The notes under the pieces: generated by a model | The model's input: only the letters and a program-made list of their open reading frames with translations | What the model was told of the DNA's origin: nothing | The model's database searches: none | In this document: positions 10,558-19,968 of the stretch, piece by piece | Numbering within the stretch: the first letter of the stretch is position 1 | How the letters are laid out: the number at the start of each line of letters is the position of its first letter | Translations under genes and position numbers: made by a program | Origin: Methylobacter marinus A45 | Lineage (GTDB): Bacteria > Pseudomonadota > Gammaproteobacteria > Methylococcales > Methylomonadaceae | Assembly: GCF_000383855.1 (NCBI RefSeq) | Contig: NZ_KB912877.1 | Coordinates: forward strand, 4,754,048-4,818,047 | Direction: 5' to 3' | Length of the DNA stretch: 64,000 bases

Positions 10558-11046
10558 TCATTCCCTATCGATGCCACTGCCGCCTGGTATGGCGTCCCGC
10601 ATCATGTTATCGCCGCCTGGGGCGGTGGTATCCCTGTTGATATTTTCACTGCCGGGAGCGGGAGTCTCCATTTCTTCGGTGCCCGGACTGGGATCCATAC
10701 CCTGCCTCATTCTATCCCTGCCCCGCTCCATGGTTTCGCTGCCCTGCTCACGCAGTTTGTCCGTATAACCGGAAGACGGCTCGGTATCCCTGCCGACACC
10801 CTGTCTTTCAGTACCTTGCGTTCTTCCCGGTTGACTGCCTTGACCTTGAATGCCTTCGGATTGCATGGGCTGATTACCCGAGCTCTCATATTCCCCGGCG
10901 TACAGTGGATTGCCCACATAAATCAGAGCGATGCCTAAGAGCAAAGGCAACCAGAACTTTTTTTGGCTAAATTCGGCCGTATTCATGCGGAAAACCGTTT
11001 CTGGCCTTGTAGCTGCTGTATTCGATGCTCTGTCTATGATTTTCAT
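10558..11046 (-). CDS. Secreted or envelope hydrophilic protein of unknown function
   Basis: 162 residues from the ATG at 11046, which has AGAGGAAA upstream; a longer frame to 11079 has no such site. About 30 polar residues precede a hydrophobic segment (WLPLLLGIALIYVGNPLYAG), probably an unusually long signal peptide. The mature part is disordered, rich in Gly, Gln, Glu, Pro and Met, with repeated GSE, RQG and PGG stretches. No family recognised. The leader resembles those of the two beta-helix proteins upstream, and a regulatory palindrome lies at 11294. Confidence 0.65.
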   Translation of the reverse strand: MKIIDRASNTAATRPETVFRMNTAEFSQKKFWLPLLLGIALIYVGNPLYAGEYESSGNQPMQSEGIQGQGSQPGRTQGTERQGVGRDTEPSSGYTDKLREQGSETMERGRDRMRQGMDPSPGTEEMETPAPGSENINRDTTAPGGDNMMRDAIPGGSGIDRE

Positions 11047-11293
11047 AATAGTTTCCTCTTGAGAACGTTGTAGAACCATCTGTGATCAAAAAAACAGTGT
11101 CTGACGCAACATGGCTGAGCGGACTGGATTTGGCCGCTGTCAGCGGGAATACTATCCATCGGGATTTATAGACTTTCTCCTTCAATTGTTAAGGCGTAAT
11201 GGCCATTCGTATCGGGACTTGCCACGAATTAGCTCATCGATAGATTCACCCGGGTAGGTTTTAAAAGCTTAGTTACGGAACTTGCCAAAGTCA

Positions 11294-11307
11294 GTGCGCT
11301 GTCGCAC
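11294..11307. promoter_or_regulatory. FNR-spaced palindrome
   Basis: GTGCG-CTGT-CGCAC, a perfect match to GTNCG-N4-CGNAC and itself fully symmetric in its half sites. It lies in the 569-base gap (11047-11615) upstream of the gene starting at 11046; nothing else in that gap is recognisable. Confidence 0.7.
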
Positions 11308-11615
11308 ATAAATTATCGACTGATTCCCTTAATGCGGGATATCGGGAATTTGAGCAAGATAAAACCCTTCATCGCAGTCCGCCGCTTGTTTACGGCTTGG
11401 AATACGATCGCCTTCCATGCCATATCAGCGACAACACAATCCGCTCTCTTTTCTTAGCCCGAATTCAGGTTATCTACCGGTATTGGATTCAAGGGTTTAT
11501 CAAAGCGATTTTTTTCGACTCCCGACGAAAACGCATAGACCGTGAACAACCGCGGTACGCAGCTTACGTCGGGATAAATAAATAGTCGGTGCAATATCGA
11601 CCAGCAATTATGGGA

Positions 11616-12974
11616 TCATTCCAGGATAATGACCTCATTTGAGCCCACGTTCACATCGCCGGTAACATTCACAACAATACCCTCCTTGCCCCTGTTATTC
11701 GTATCCAGCAGCTCAATGTAATTGCCGGTGATTTCTATCCTGTCGGATTTAACGGTATCCTCGGTTCTAACGGGCACCTTTATTCCGACAAAACCGAAAT
11801 CCTGGGAATGCGTTATGGTGTTGTCTATAATCCGCAAATCCGTGCAGGAAGCGCAACCGATGCCTATATTGCCGACATTGGTTACTTTATTGTCAGCGAT
11901 AACCACATTGCTGAACGATTCCTCTGAAGCATAGCCCGGATCAACGCTGATGCCCCAGCAGGTTTGATGGGCGGCGCCAAGATCTTCATAAACCGTGTTG
12001 TTTTTAATCGTCAAATCCGTTACCACACCGTGAACCACCAGGGAAACCCCATAGCATTTGCCTTCCACGATAGCGGCTTTATATAACGTATTGTTGGAAA
12101 CCGTAATGCCATAATTATCTTTACCCCCAATGTAGATATTATGATTGAATATTTTCCGCTCGAACCCGTTGTTAGTGAACTTATTATTATGTATCAGGCA
12201 GTCATTGCAGCCGCCCAGCCACCCTTGTCCCTTGTTATTAATGATGCTTGAGTTTCTTAATACGATGTGTTCGTTAACCTGATTGGCGCCGGGATTGGGG
12301 GCATTGGCGCCCGCGGAATACATACCGATAGAAAAGCCATCGATGGTCACGCCCTCAACGGTTACATAATCCACGTCGTTGAACAGGAAAATGCCGTTAC
12401 CGCTGCCGTTTCCCTTGAGCGACAGGTTCCTGACCACATAGCCTTCGTCATGATCGGCCGGACCGCCATCCTGGAAATTCAATACCCCGTTGGCGCCGCT
12501 GCTTGAAATTACAGGCAATATGTCGGTACAGGAATTGCTGTTTGAAGAATTATTGTTCCCGGAAGGTCCGTTTGGAGGTATATAGTCAGCTATTGTGCAA
12601 GGCGCATCCGGAGTACAGTGCTGATTAAACAGCCGGGGATAAGAGGAAGTAAAGGTCCCGCCCCGGCAAAATAAAATGGCATCGCCGGCATTTAAAGCGC
12701 CGAACTTCGACATGGCATAATCATAGGTTGACCATGGTTCAAAAGGCGATAGGCCGGAATTACTATTGTCGCCATTATTACAAACATAATAATTCTGTGC
12801 CTGTACTGCCCCGGAAAACAGGCACAGGAATAACAGGCCGGCTTTAAGCATAGAAGTATATTTTTCTGTCATATCCCATGACCGTTTGATATCGGCGAGA
12901 CCATCCTTATTCAATCCGATAGCCGTCAACGGGTTTTCAATGATTGCTTTCGATACGTTGTCTGTCGCGTTCAT
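11616..12974 (-). CDS. Secreted right-handed parallel beta-helix protein, copy 1
   Basis: 452 residues from the ATG at 12974 (GAGGAAAC upstream). About 45 polar residues precede a hydrophobic segment (AGLLFLCLFSGAVQAQ), then the typical beta-helix opening YYVCNNGDNSNSGLSPFEPW and LNAGDAILFCRGGTF. The rest is a ladder of N-rich coils (IINNKGQGW, LIHNNKFTNNG, VSNNTLYK, IKNNTVYE, IADNKVTN, IIDNTITH, ITGNYIEL), as in pectate-lyase-like proteins. Probably an extracellular or surface protein, perhaps acting on polysaccharide; no catalytic set can be assigned. Paralogue of 13680-15023. Confidence 0.82.
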   Translation of the reverse strand: MNATDNVSKAIIENPLTAIGLNKDGLADIKRSWDMTEKYTSMLKAGLLFLCLFSGAVQAQNYYVCNNGDNSNSGLSPFEPWSTYDYAMSKFGALNAGDAILFCRGGTFTSSYPRLFNQHCTPDAPCTIADYIPPNGPSGNNNSSNSNSCTDILPVISSSGANGVLNFQDGGPADHDEGYVVRNLSLKGNGSGNGIFLFNDVDYVTVEGVTIDGFSIGMYSAGANAPNPGANQVNEHIVLRNSSIINNKGQGWLGGCNDCLIHNNKFTNNGFERKIFNHNIYIGGKDNYGITVSNNTLYKAAIVEGKCYGVSLVVHGVVTDLTIKNNTVYEDLGAAHQTCWGISVDPGYASEESFSNVVIADNKVTNVGNIGIGCASCTDLRIIDNTITHSQDFGFVGIKVPVRTEDTVKSDRIEITGNYIELLDTNNRGKEGIVVNVTGDVNVGSNEVIILE

Positions 12975-13157
12975 AATAGTTTCCTCAATTGAGAACATTG
13001 TACAAATCAAATGTGATCTAAAAAACAATGTCTAACCGCATCACATAGTGATTGCCGGGCGGTTTGTGTTTGTCCGTTAAAAACAGCAAGACCGCCAATA
13101 CATCGGAGAATAAATCAAAATACGCACTCTAGAGACTGTGGATGAATTAGCCTCTTA

Positions 13158-13308
13158 TGCCGGGATTCCGCAAAGCGCTAACCCAGCCTACGCGCTAAGC
13201 CACAGGGATGTGGCGAATGTCGAAAACGCAGGGTGTAGGCGGGGTTGATAAACCCGGCATTTCGAAGCCCTTTATGCCGGGTTTCCGCAAAGCTCCAACC
13301 CAGCCTAC
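13158..13308. repeat. Pair of 39-bp direct repeats in the gap between beta-helix genes
   Basis: ATGCCGGG-N-TTCCGCAAAG followed by AACCCAGCCTAC occurs at about 13158-13196 and again at 13270-13308. Between them is an inverted half (GTAGGCGGGGTT, then AACCCGGCAT). It is part of the 705-base gap 12975-13679, which otherwise holds only the palindrome at 13382. Confidence 0.7.
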
Positions 13309-13381
13309 ACGCTTTCACATTCTCTCAGACCATAACGCTAGTATGCGCTTCAAAGATAAGACGCAAAAAATGCGGAAGTCC

Positions 13382-13395
13382 GTGCGCTGCCGCAC
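13382..13395. promoter_or_regulatory. FNR-spaced palindrome
   Basis: GTGCG-CTGC-CGCAC, perfect match and symmetric half sites, about 410 bases upstream of the beta-helix gene starting at 12974. Confidence 0.65.
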
Positions 13396-13679
13396 ATTCA
13401 AAATCGCATCTATCTACTATCAGCTCTATCTGTTCAACTGGATCATCATGATCGATAAGCCATTGAAAAATATCGTCCTGATGAATTTCAGGAGCAATAT
13501 CGGAGAATTTTGATCTGGTTTGACAAAATGCAGCCAGCCGCGACGGTTATTTCTGTCGATTCCTCGCGTCGAATAGCGGGTTTTTTAGGGAGAAAACCCA
13601 TCCTTGGGTTTTAAGACGCCGGATTCATCCTGTCGAGCATCGATAGGGCAGTAAAATTATATGGGATGGTATCCATTCC

Positions 13680-15023
13680 TTATCGGAGGAAAAAATCATT
13701 CGAGCCTATGTTCACATCGCCGGCGGCAGGCACGACAATACCCTGCTTGCTCTTCTTATTCGTGTTCAGCAGCTCAATATAATTATCGGTAATGATTATC
13801 CTGTCGGACTTAACGGTATCCTCCGTTCTAACGGGCACCTTGATTCCGACAAAACCGAAGTCCTGGGAATGCGTTATGGTGTTATTCAAGATCTGCAAAT
13901 CCGTGCAGGAAGCGCAACCGATGCCCACATTGCCGACGTTGGTCACCCTGTTGCCGGCAATCATAAGGTTATTAAAGGATTCATCAACCGTAGACCAAGG
14001 ATAAACGCCGATACCCCAACACGATTGTTCGGCGGCGCCGATATCTTCATAGATCGTATTATTTTCAATCGTCAAGTCTTGTACAACCCCATGCACCGCT
14101 AATGAGGTGCCCGCGCATTTACCGTTGACAAGAGTTGATTTGTTCAGAAAATTATTGGAAATGGTAATGCCATAATAATTATGGCCGACAAATTTTATAT
14201 TATGGTTATTCAGTTTTCTGGCAAAGCCGTTATTGATGAATTGATTATTATCAATTACGCAGTCATTGCAGCCGCCGAGCCATCCCCCACCTGCATTATT
14301 AATGATGGTGGAGTTTTTGAATACGATATGTTCGTTAACCTGGTTGGCGCCGGGATTGGGGGCATTGGCGCCCGCGGAATAGATCCCCTGGGAAAAGCCA
14401 TCGATAGTCACGCTCTCAACGGTTACGTAATCCACGTCGTTGAACAGGAAAATGCCGTTACCGCTGCCGTTTCCCTTGAGCGACAGGTTCCTGACCACAT
14501 AGCCTTCGTCATGATCGGCCGGACCGCCATCCTGGAAATTCAACACCCCGTTGGCGCCGCTACTTGTAATAACCGGCAGATCGGAAATTGAGGGATGATC
14601 ATCCATAGGCGAGATATTCGGGGGTATATAGTCGGCGAGGGTACAAGGCGCGTCCGGGGTACAGTATTGATTAAACAATCGAGGGTAAGAGGATGTGAAG
14701 GTCCCGCCCCGGCAAAACAAAATGGCGTCACCGGCATTTAAACGGCCGAACTTCGTCATGGCGTAATCAAAGGTTTTTAAAGGTTCATAAGGTGAGGAAC
14801 CGAAATTGCTATCCGATCCATTGTCACAGACATAATAATTCTGCGCCAGGACTGGACTGGAGAACAGGCAAAGCAACAACGGGCTTGCCTGAAAAACAAC
14901 AGCGTATTTTCTTTTCAGCACAGTCCAAGACGGCTTGGTGCCGGCAAAGTCGTCCTGAGTCGTGCCAATGGCTGACTTCGGCGTTATAGCTAATGCATTC
15001 GATATTTTTTGTATGTTTTTCAT
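13680..15023 (-). CDS. Secreted right-handed parallel beta-helix protein, copy 2
   Basis: 447 residues from the ATG at 15023. Same plan as the neighbour at 11616: long polar leader, hydrophobic segment ending SSPVLAQ, beta-helix opening YYVCDNGSDSNFGSSP, then coil repeats rich in Asn. The central part (around FQDGGPADHDEGYVVRNLSL) is the same in both proteins, and DNA there is almost unchanged, while leaders and some coils have diverged. A tandem duplication is clear. Likely exported; ligand unknown. Confidence 0.82.
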   Translation of the reverse strand: MKNIQKISNALAITPKSAIGTTQDDFAGTKPSWTVLKRKYAVVFQASPLLLCLFSSPVLAQNYYVCDNGSDSNFGSSPYEPLKTFDYAMTKFGRLNAGDAILFCRGGTFTSSYPRLFNQYCTPDAPCTLADYIPPNISPMDDHPSISDLPVITSSGANGVLNFQDGGPADHDEGYVVRNLSLKGNGSGNGIFLFNDVDYVTVESVTIDGFSQGIYSAGANAPNPGANQVNEHIVFKNSTIINNAGGGWLGGCNDCVIDNNQFINNGFARKLNNHNIKFVGHNYYGITISNNFLNKSTLVNGKCAGTSLAVHGVVQDLTIENNTIYEDIGAAEQSCWGIGVYPWSTVDESFNNLMIAGNRVTNVGNVGIGCASCTDLQILNNTITHSQDFGFVGIKVPVRTEDTVKSDRIIITDNYIELLNTNKKSKQGIVVPAAGDVNIGSNDFFLR

Positions 15024-15489
15024 AATAATCACTCCTAATATGAAAAACATTGTAGAAGCGAATGTCATCTAAAAATGCTAACCGCATCACATAATAACTG
15101 ACGCAAGTCCGCTAAAAACGGGAACATCGCAATAAATCGATATGTGCCCCGCTCATTCCGGCACTACCGCTCAATTTCATAGATAACAAGATCCGATATT
15201 GAGCAGCCAATCGTCACATTCATCAAATGCGCCGCGGAAAAACGGCATGCGGGACTTGCGGACTAGAATGGGATTATCGAACTTATCGAACGAAGATTGG
15301 AAGCACCGGCAAGCAAACGGATCGGGTAAATGATGGAAGGGCGCTTGACCGCCCTTCCGTTAACTCAACTGCCCCTGAGGCCACGAGTAATTTTGCACAG
15401 CCGGTTTGTGGCTAAGTTTCTGATATTTTTTAATGGCCCCAATGCGATGACGCAACCCGGGCCGAACAGACATGCTGTGCCGTTTAAAT

Positions 15490-15870
15490 TCAGTGCTGCG
15501 TGGTCATGCCGGCCATTTGCCTGCAGCTGTCGGCGCATTCACGACAGGTAGACGCGCACTCCTCCATATCGCCAATGCTATCGCAGTCCATGGCACAGGC
15601 TTCGCAGATTTCGGCGCAGACTTCGCAGGTACGGTTGTGGAATCGTGAACTGCTGAGCATGAAATTAGCGGATGTTTGGCAAATTTCGGCGCAATTCATC
15701 ATCAGGCGGAAGTGTTCCGGCTCAACATGCTGTCCGCCCATTTCCAGGCATTGGTTCATGGCGGTTTCCCGGCAGACCTGGGAACAGCGGGTACACATTT
15801 CGATGCATGACTGCATGGATTGATAGGATGGGCTTGAGGTTTTTCTTTGCTCTGATTGACTGGTATACAT
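15490..15870 (-). CDS. Four-helix-bundle copper-storage protein (Csp/DUF326 family)
   Basis: 126 residues with 16 cysteines spaced CxxxCxxCxxxC (22, 26, 29, 33), C41, C60, C64, C82, C85, C89, C92, C96, C105, C109, C112 and C116. These line the core of a four-helix bundle that holds many Cu(I) ions. No signal peptide, so cytosolic, like Csp3. First described in methanotrophs, which need much copper. ATG at 15870 with GGAG upstream; palindrome at 16005 lies 135 bases before the start. Confidence 0.9.
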   Translation of the reverse strand: MYTSQSEQRKTSSPSYQSMQSCIEMCTRCSQVCRETAMNQCLEMGGQHVEPEHFRLMMNCAEICQTSANFMLSSSRFHNRTCEVCAEICEACAMDCDSIGDMEECASTCRECADSCRQMAGMTTQH

Positions 15871-16004
15871 GGTCGATTCTCCAAAATTAGAAAGACAAAC
15901 GCAGCCTCAAAGGGCTGCGCTATTTTGCTAGAACACCAGGTTTCGCCACGCGCGTTACGTTTAAACCTGATAACTAATTTAACCCGAACAGCATTTGCAG
16001 TCGG

Positions 16005-16018
16005 TGCGTTGCCGTACA
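16005..16018. promoter_or_regulatory. FNR-spaced palindrome
   Basis: GTGCG-TTGC-CGTAC, perfect match to GTNCG-N4-CGNAC, 135 bases upstream of the Csp-like gene. The remaining gap to 16402 (about 380 bases) shows nothing else. Confidence 0.68.
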
Positions 16019-16402
16019 TAAATCATTTTTTGCGATAGGTAAGCCGGATTTTTCGATAAGCATCTAACCGGCAGGTCCCATGTCAAGCAACGAAGATGAA
16101 GATCTGATATTACGTAGACAATTGATTCAGGCACCGGTAGGAGCGGATTCGGCTGAAAATAACCACTGATATCCCTTCAGGTTAAGGCCGTTTCCGTGAG
16201 AGCGATGACTGCATCTCGATTTAAAATCGCCCGGCCGGTCGCGATGTGGGCATCGCTCCCACTGGCCAGTGAACAATGCCTGCCCGGAGCGGCGGACGGC
16301 ATAACCCTCTGTCTGTGCGTCACGACAGTGAAAATAATGAAAATTCGGAATGCGGTTGAGCGCGAGGCTCCGGCACGAAAAACGGGCCTCACGATTTCCA
16401 GG

Positions 16403-16966
16403 CTAGCGGTTTTGGCCCCGCTGCATTTGCTCGCTAGCCGGCTTGTCCTTGCTCATCGATACGCTGCTGAGTAAGCCCATATCAATCTGCAGATTCTGTT
16501 TGAATTGAGTGATTTCCCCGCCTAGCGCGGCCAAATCCATATTGGCTTTTCTGACCCGCGGAAACATCTTGCCTTCTTCCTCCTTAATGTGGTGCTCCAC
16601 CATTTCCCTGAGCACCGTGACTTTTGCGTCAAAATGCTCATCCTCGGGTGCCATCGTTATCAATTGATCGATCAAATCCTTGGCCGCGGCATGCTCCACG
16701 ATCGCCTCATCCATGATATCCAATTGGCCGATCGAGTCGATGGCGGCCGGATAGAAAATTTCCTCTTCGATTTGGGCATGGATCGAAAGCTCCAGACAGA
16801 TCTCCTGCACGATCTCCAGCTTTTCGTCCTCGGCTTCCTCGCTTTCCTTAAGCATTTCAAATTCCTCGAACAGCTTTTTTACTTTATTGTGATCCTGGGT
16901 GAGCAATGCAATCGCGTTCTGTTCACCGCCGCCATGCTCTCCCGATTGTCTCTTTGCCTGATTCAT
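16403..16966 (-). CDS. Hemerythrin HHE-domain protein
   Basis: 187 residues. Candidate di-iron ligands are H26 (TQDH), H63 with E67 (IHAQIEEE), H92 (VEHA), H125/H126 and E130 (EHHIKEEE). The layout is a four-helix HHE bundle that binds O2 or iron, or senses redox. No signal peptide or membrane segment, so cytosolic. The C-terminal 40 residues are polar and probably flexible. Single gene with an AGGGGAGA site before the ATG. Confidence 0.92.
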   Translation of the reverse strand: MNQAKRQSGEHGGGEQNAIALLTQDHNKVKKLFEEFEMLKESEEAEDEKLEIVQEICLELSIHAQIEEEIFYPAAIDSIGQLDIMDEAIVEHAAAKDLIDQLITMAPEDEHFDAKVTVLREMVEHHIKEEEGKMFPRVRKANMDLAALGGEITQFKQNLQIDMGLLSSVSMSKDKPASEQMQRGQNR

Positions 16967-17174
16967 AACGGTCTCCCCTTAAATTAACGCTGGAAAAAAC
17001 AAACGGATTCCAGTCGTGCAATACTGTTTACGGCCATTGACAACCCGGCGGGATGCAAGGCCTGCAGCTTTGTGCTGATAAAGACAGCCCGTGGTAAAGA
17101 CGTGCCGCGGACTGTCGCTTCGTGCGCTTCGCGGTAAAAATGTCAATGTGGCACATGCACCACTGAATAGAGGA

Positions 17175-18104
17175 TTAAACCTCCTCCGGGTACTCTTCAT
17201 CCGGGATCGGCGTTCCGGCAATACCGCCCAAGGCGCCCGCTATGGCACTCAGCAGAATCACGATAAAGCCCCACAAGGCTGACCACGAAACCGCTTTAGC
17301 CGTGCTATCGGCCGCTTCCCGGGCTCGCTGTTCAGCCTGTTGATAGGCACTGCTCCAAGTGTCTACCCGATTCGCCGCTTCATCCATGCTCATACCCGTA
17401 CGCGTCACAAGCAGATTGATCAAAGTCGTACGATTGCTGATCCTGGTATCCTCATCTTCCGCCGTCAGAAACCGTTCCAGAGCCATGCTGAATTCAGGAT
17501 CCATCACGCTGGAGCGAGGTCTTGCCGGGATAGGCATGCCGGTCATTGGGTCGATTGCCTGTTGCGAACCCGCGCCTGGCTGATTGGACAGCAGCACCAT
17601 CGCATCTTCCCGGATATCGTCCCGTAAAAGCGCTGAAGAGGTACTCTCGGCCATGCCGCGAGCACCCGCGCTCAACACAGTGCCGGCGCCGCTCACGATC
17701 GAACTGATGGCGCTGCCCAGCAAATAAATCGTAAACAGCGTGGTCACCGCCCAAACCAGCAGGCCGTGCAATAAACCGTCCAGATGGCGCAGATAGCCGG
17801 AAAACTGAGCCGCAACCCAGCCGCCGATCACCAGCGAAATAAAGCTCGAGACCACCCACCATAACCCGGCGCCGACGCTGAATGCGCTCGCGCTGGGCGT
17901 GCCTTCGGCAGACAACGGATCGACCGTGCTCATGCCGATGCCGGTGCCCAGCATACTCAACAGTACCTGAACACCCAGGGCGACAGCCACGCCGGCAAAG
18001 ACCGACGCCCAGGACACCCGTTTTATCCATCGCGTCCGGCCTGGTCTCTGAGTAGCCGATATACCGGACCTTGCCTGCATTTGTTCATAGGATAAATTGC
18101 TCAT
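17175..18104 (-). CDS. Multi-pass membrane protein of unknown function
   Basis: 309 residues from the ATG at 18104, which sits nine bases after GGAG; an ATG at 18110 is too close to that site. Four hydrophobic segments: about 31-56, 80-100, 115-140 and, after a long polar stretch, 275-298. The cytoplasmic or periplasmic middle part is acidic and Ser/Thr-rich. Similar proteins are annotated only as membrane proteins. The palindrome at 18253 lies in the divergent promoter region shared with the PRC-barrel gene. Confidence 0.8.
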   Translation of the reverse strand: MSNLSYEQMQARSGISATQRPGRTRWIKRVSWASVFAGVAVALGVQVLLSMLGTGIGMSTVDPLSAEGTPSASAFSVGAGLWWVVSSFISLVIGGWVAAQFSGYLRHLDGLLHGLLVWAVTTLFTIYLLGSAISSIVSGAGTVLSAGARGMAESTSSALLRDDIREDAMVLLSNQPGAGSQQAIDPMTGMPIPARPRSSVMDPEFSMALERFLTAEDEDTRISNRTTLINLLVTRTGMSMDEAANRVDTWSSAYQQAEQRAREAADSTAKAVSWSALWGFIVILLSAIAGALGGIAGTPIPDEEYPEEV

Positions 18105-18252
18105 AACCATGTACTCCGAATCCAGTTAATGAAAATTGCCGAGCATCTGCTCTAGCGACTGCTAACTGCGCAATGTCCGATAGCAACTCTTTGGAGCTGA
18201 ATGCCCTCTTCCACAGATGATTGGAGCTTAGTTGCAAATGCCGCTCATGTCA

Positions 18253-18266
18253 GTACGCTGACGAAC
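18253..18266. promoter_or_regulatory. FNR-spaced palindrome in a divergent promoter region
   Basis: GTACG-CTGA-CGAAC, perfect match. It lies 149 bases from the minus-strand start at 18104 and 151 bases before the plus-strand start at 18417, so it could serve either gene. Confidence 0.7.
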
Positions 18267-18416
18267 ATAAGTCACCGGTAATCGGCCCTGGCCACGGTTT
18301 CTTTTTTTATGTGCGCAACCGAACTGATTATTTCCAAACCTGTAGGTATCCTCTTACAGCAAGTGCTGGAGAATAACCGCTCCGGCTATATTGAAATTCA
18401 TTATGAGGAGACGAAC

Positions 18417-18875
18417 ATGAGCTATGTAGATCGCGATACCTATGGCATATACAAGGGCAAACTGGATAAATCAGGCCCCGGCCCGCGATTGATGGGGGCG
18501 GACACACTGCTTGGCAATGATGTCTACAATACCAAAGGCGAGGATTTGGGTGATATCAAGGAGATCATGCTGGACATGGCTTCTGGCAGAGTGGCTTACG
18601 CCGTCCTGTCATTCGGAGGGATTCTGACGCTGGGCGAAAAACTGTTTGCGGTACCCTGGGATGCGTTAAAGCTGGATACCAAAAATGAACGTTTCACATT
18701 GGATGTCGACAAACAACGCCTGGAATCGGCGCCCGGGTTCGACAAGGACCGCTGGCCGGATATGGCGGATGAGACCTGGTCTAGAGAAGTCCATTCCTTT
18801 TATGGAACAAAGCCGTATACAACTGAGTCTATTCAGCAACCGTATTCAAGCGAATCCGGCCCTACACATCATTAG
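18417..18875 (+). CDS. PRC-barrel domain protein
   Basis: 152 residues from the ATG at 18417, which follows GAGGAGACGAAC; the longer frame upstream lacks such a site. PRC-barrel core at about residues 20-105 (LMGADTLLGNDVYNTKGEDL, then IKEIMLDMASGRVAYAVLSF and FAVPWDALKL). The C-terminal 45 residues are polar. PRC-barrel proteins of this type occur in stress-related clusters; role unknown. Followed by a terminator and SmbP. Confidence 0.9.
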   Translation: MSYVDRDTYGIYKGKLDKSGPGPRLMGADTLLGNDVYNTKGEDLGDIKEIMLDMASGRVAYAVLSFGGILTLGEKLFAVPWDALKLDTKNERFTLDVDKQRLESAPGFDKDRWPDMADETWSREVHSFYGTKPYTTESIQQPYSSESGPTHH

Positions 18876-18913
18876 TTATTCAATGCCACGCTGTCCCGGC
18901 GGCGTGGTTTCCT

Positions 18914-18938
18914 CTCTCGTCCGAACGAGAGTTTTTTT
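18914..18938 (+). terminator. Rho-independent terminator
   Basis: Stem CTCTCGT / ACGAGAG with CCGA loop followed by seven T. Lies between the PRC-barrel gene and smbP. Confidence 0.85.
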
Positions 18939-18968
18939 AAAATAAAAAACAACTGGAAGGGTATCTAT

Positions 18969-19277
18969 ATGAATATAAAATTGACTCTATTATCGGCGGG
19001 CATCGCGCTGAGCCTGGGCTCTGTTGCCGCTTACGCGGAAGAAAACCATCTGCAGGAAGCCATTAAGCACGTCATGATGGCTGCTAAGGCAAAGGATGGA
19101 AAGTCAGTCGCCCAGCATGCCGAAGAAGCGCAAAAACACGCCAAAATCGCCGATGAACATTTGGACGCCGGTCTGAAAAGCCTGGAAGAAGCCATTGATC
19201 ATGGCAATCAGGGCCACGATGACATGGCCCAAAAAGCCGCTAAAGAAGCGGAAGAACACCTTAAGGCCTCCCAATAA
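18969..19277 (+). CDS. smbP: Small metal-binding protein, SmbP-like
   Basis: 102 residues: signal peptide (cleavage after SVAAYA, about residue 23), then helical repeats in which His, Glu, Asp and Lys recur every seven or so residues (EAIKHVMMAAKAKDGKSVA, HAEEAQKHAKIADEHLDAG). This matches SmbP of Nitrosomonas europaea, a periplasmic protein that binds Cu and other divalent metals. With the Csp-like gene nearby it may buffer copper. AAGGGT site before the ATG. Confidence 0.85.
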   Translation: MNIKLTLLSAGIALSLGSVAAYAEENHLQEAIKHVMMAAKAKDGKSVAQHAEEAQKHAKIADEHLDAGLKSLEEAIDHGNQGHDDMAQKAAKEAEEHLKASQ

Positions 19278-19968
19278 ACTTACTATTCATTTTTTTCTTG
19301 AAAAGAGTAAACGGCAGCGCTTATGTCGAATCGCTGTTGGTGGAAATTTTGACTGATGTGAACGCGGGGCGCGTGTACGCCGCTTGCCGCATCTGAGCAC
19401 CGGAGCGTTTGAGCCTCATTTGGCGAAAGCGCCCTGGTGCCAATGCCCGCGCCGGTGCGAATTCACCGGTAGCCCCCTGAGACTATCCGTAGTCAAAAAG
19501 CGCCATGTTCTTGGCGTACTTTGGCGGGCACCTCGACAGGAATGATCATTAGGGGGAAGGCAGACCAGCCGACAGTGCATTTGACACGCAGTCACATGGT
19601 CCGCGCCATACCAAGCGTTACGCTGTTCGACAAACTGAACATATTTTTGGGGTGCCTCCTACCACCACCTGTCACGCAAGCATGTCTCGGCGTGAACATG
19701 GCCTCGGTCCGTAGTTCCGGGGTTTTTTTTTGGTTGTTTCACCTGTGTCTATAAATCCAAAGATGCCATGGCATGGATGCCAGGCAAACCCTGGCCGGAA
19801 AATCGAGAACAATAACGGTGTGAAGAGAAGATCGCTTTATGCTGACAATCGGCCTGCTTTGTTGGGGTGGGCCGCACCGGAAAAAAGTAGACAGGCTGTC
19901 CATAAACGGCTACACGCAGGTGCCCGAAGGCGCCCCCCCTTGTCCTGCCGTGGGCGCGGCGATCCACT
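19278..19968. other. Intergenic region without recognised feature
   Basis: 691 bases between convergent genes. Short frames here show no family features; no repeat or RNA was recognised. Confidence 0.5.

Noticed and set aside
19521..19754. 77-codon plus frame in the gap after smbP
   Set aside because: No ribosome site or family features.
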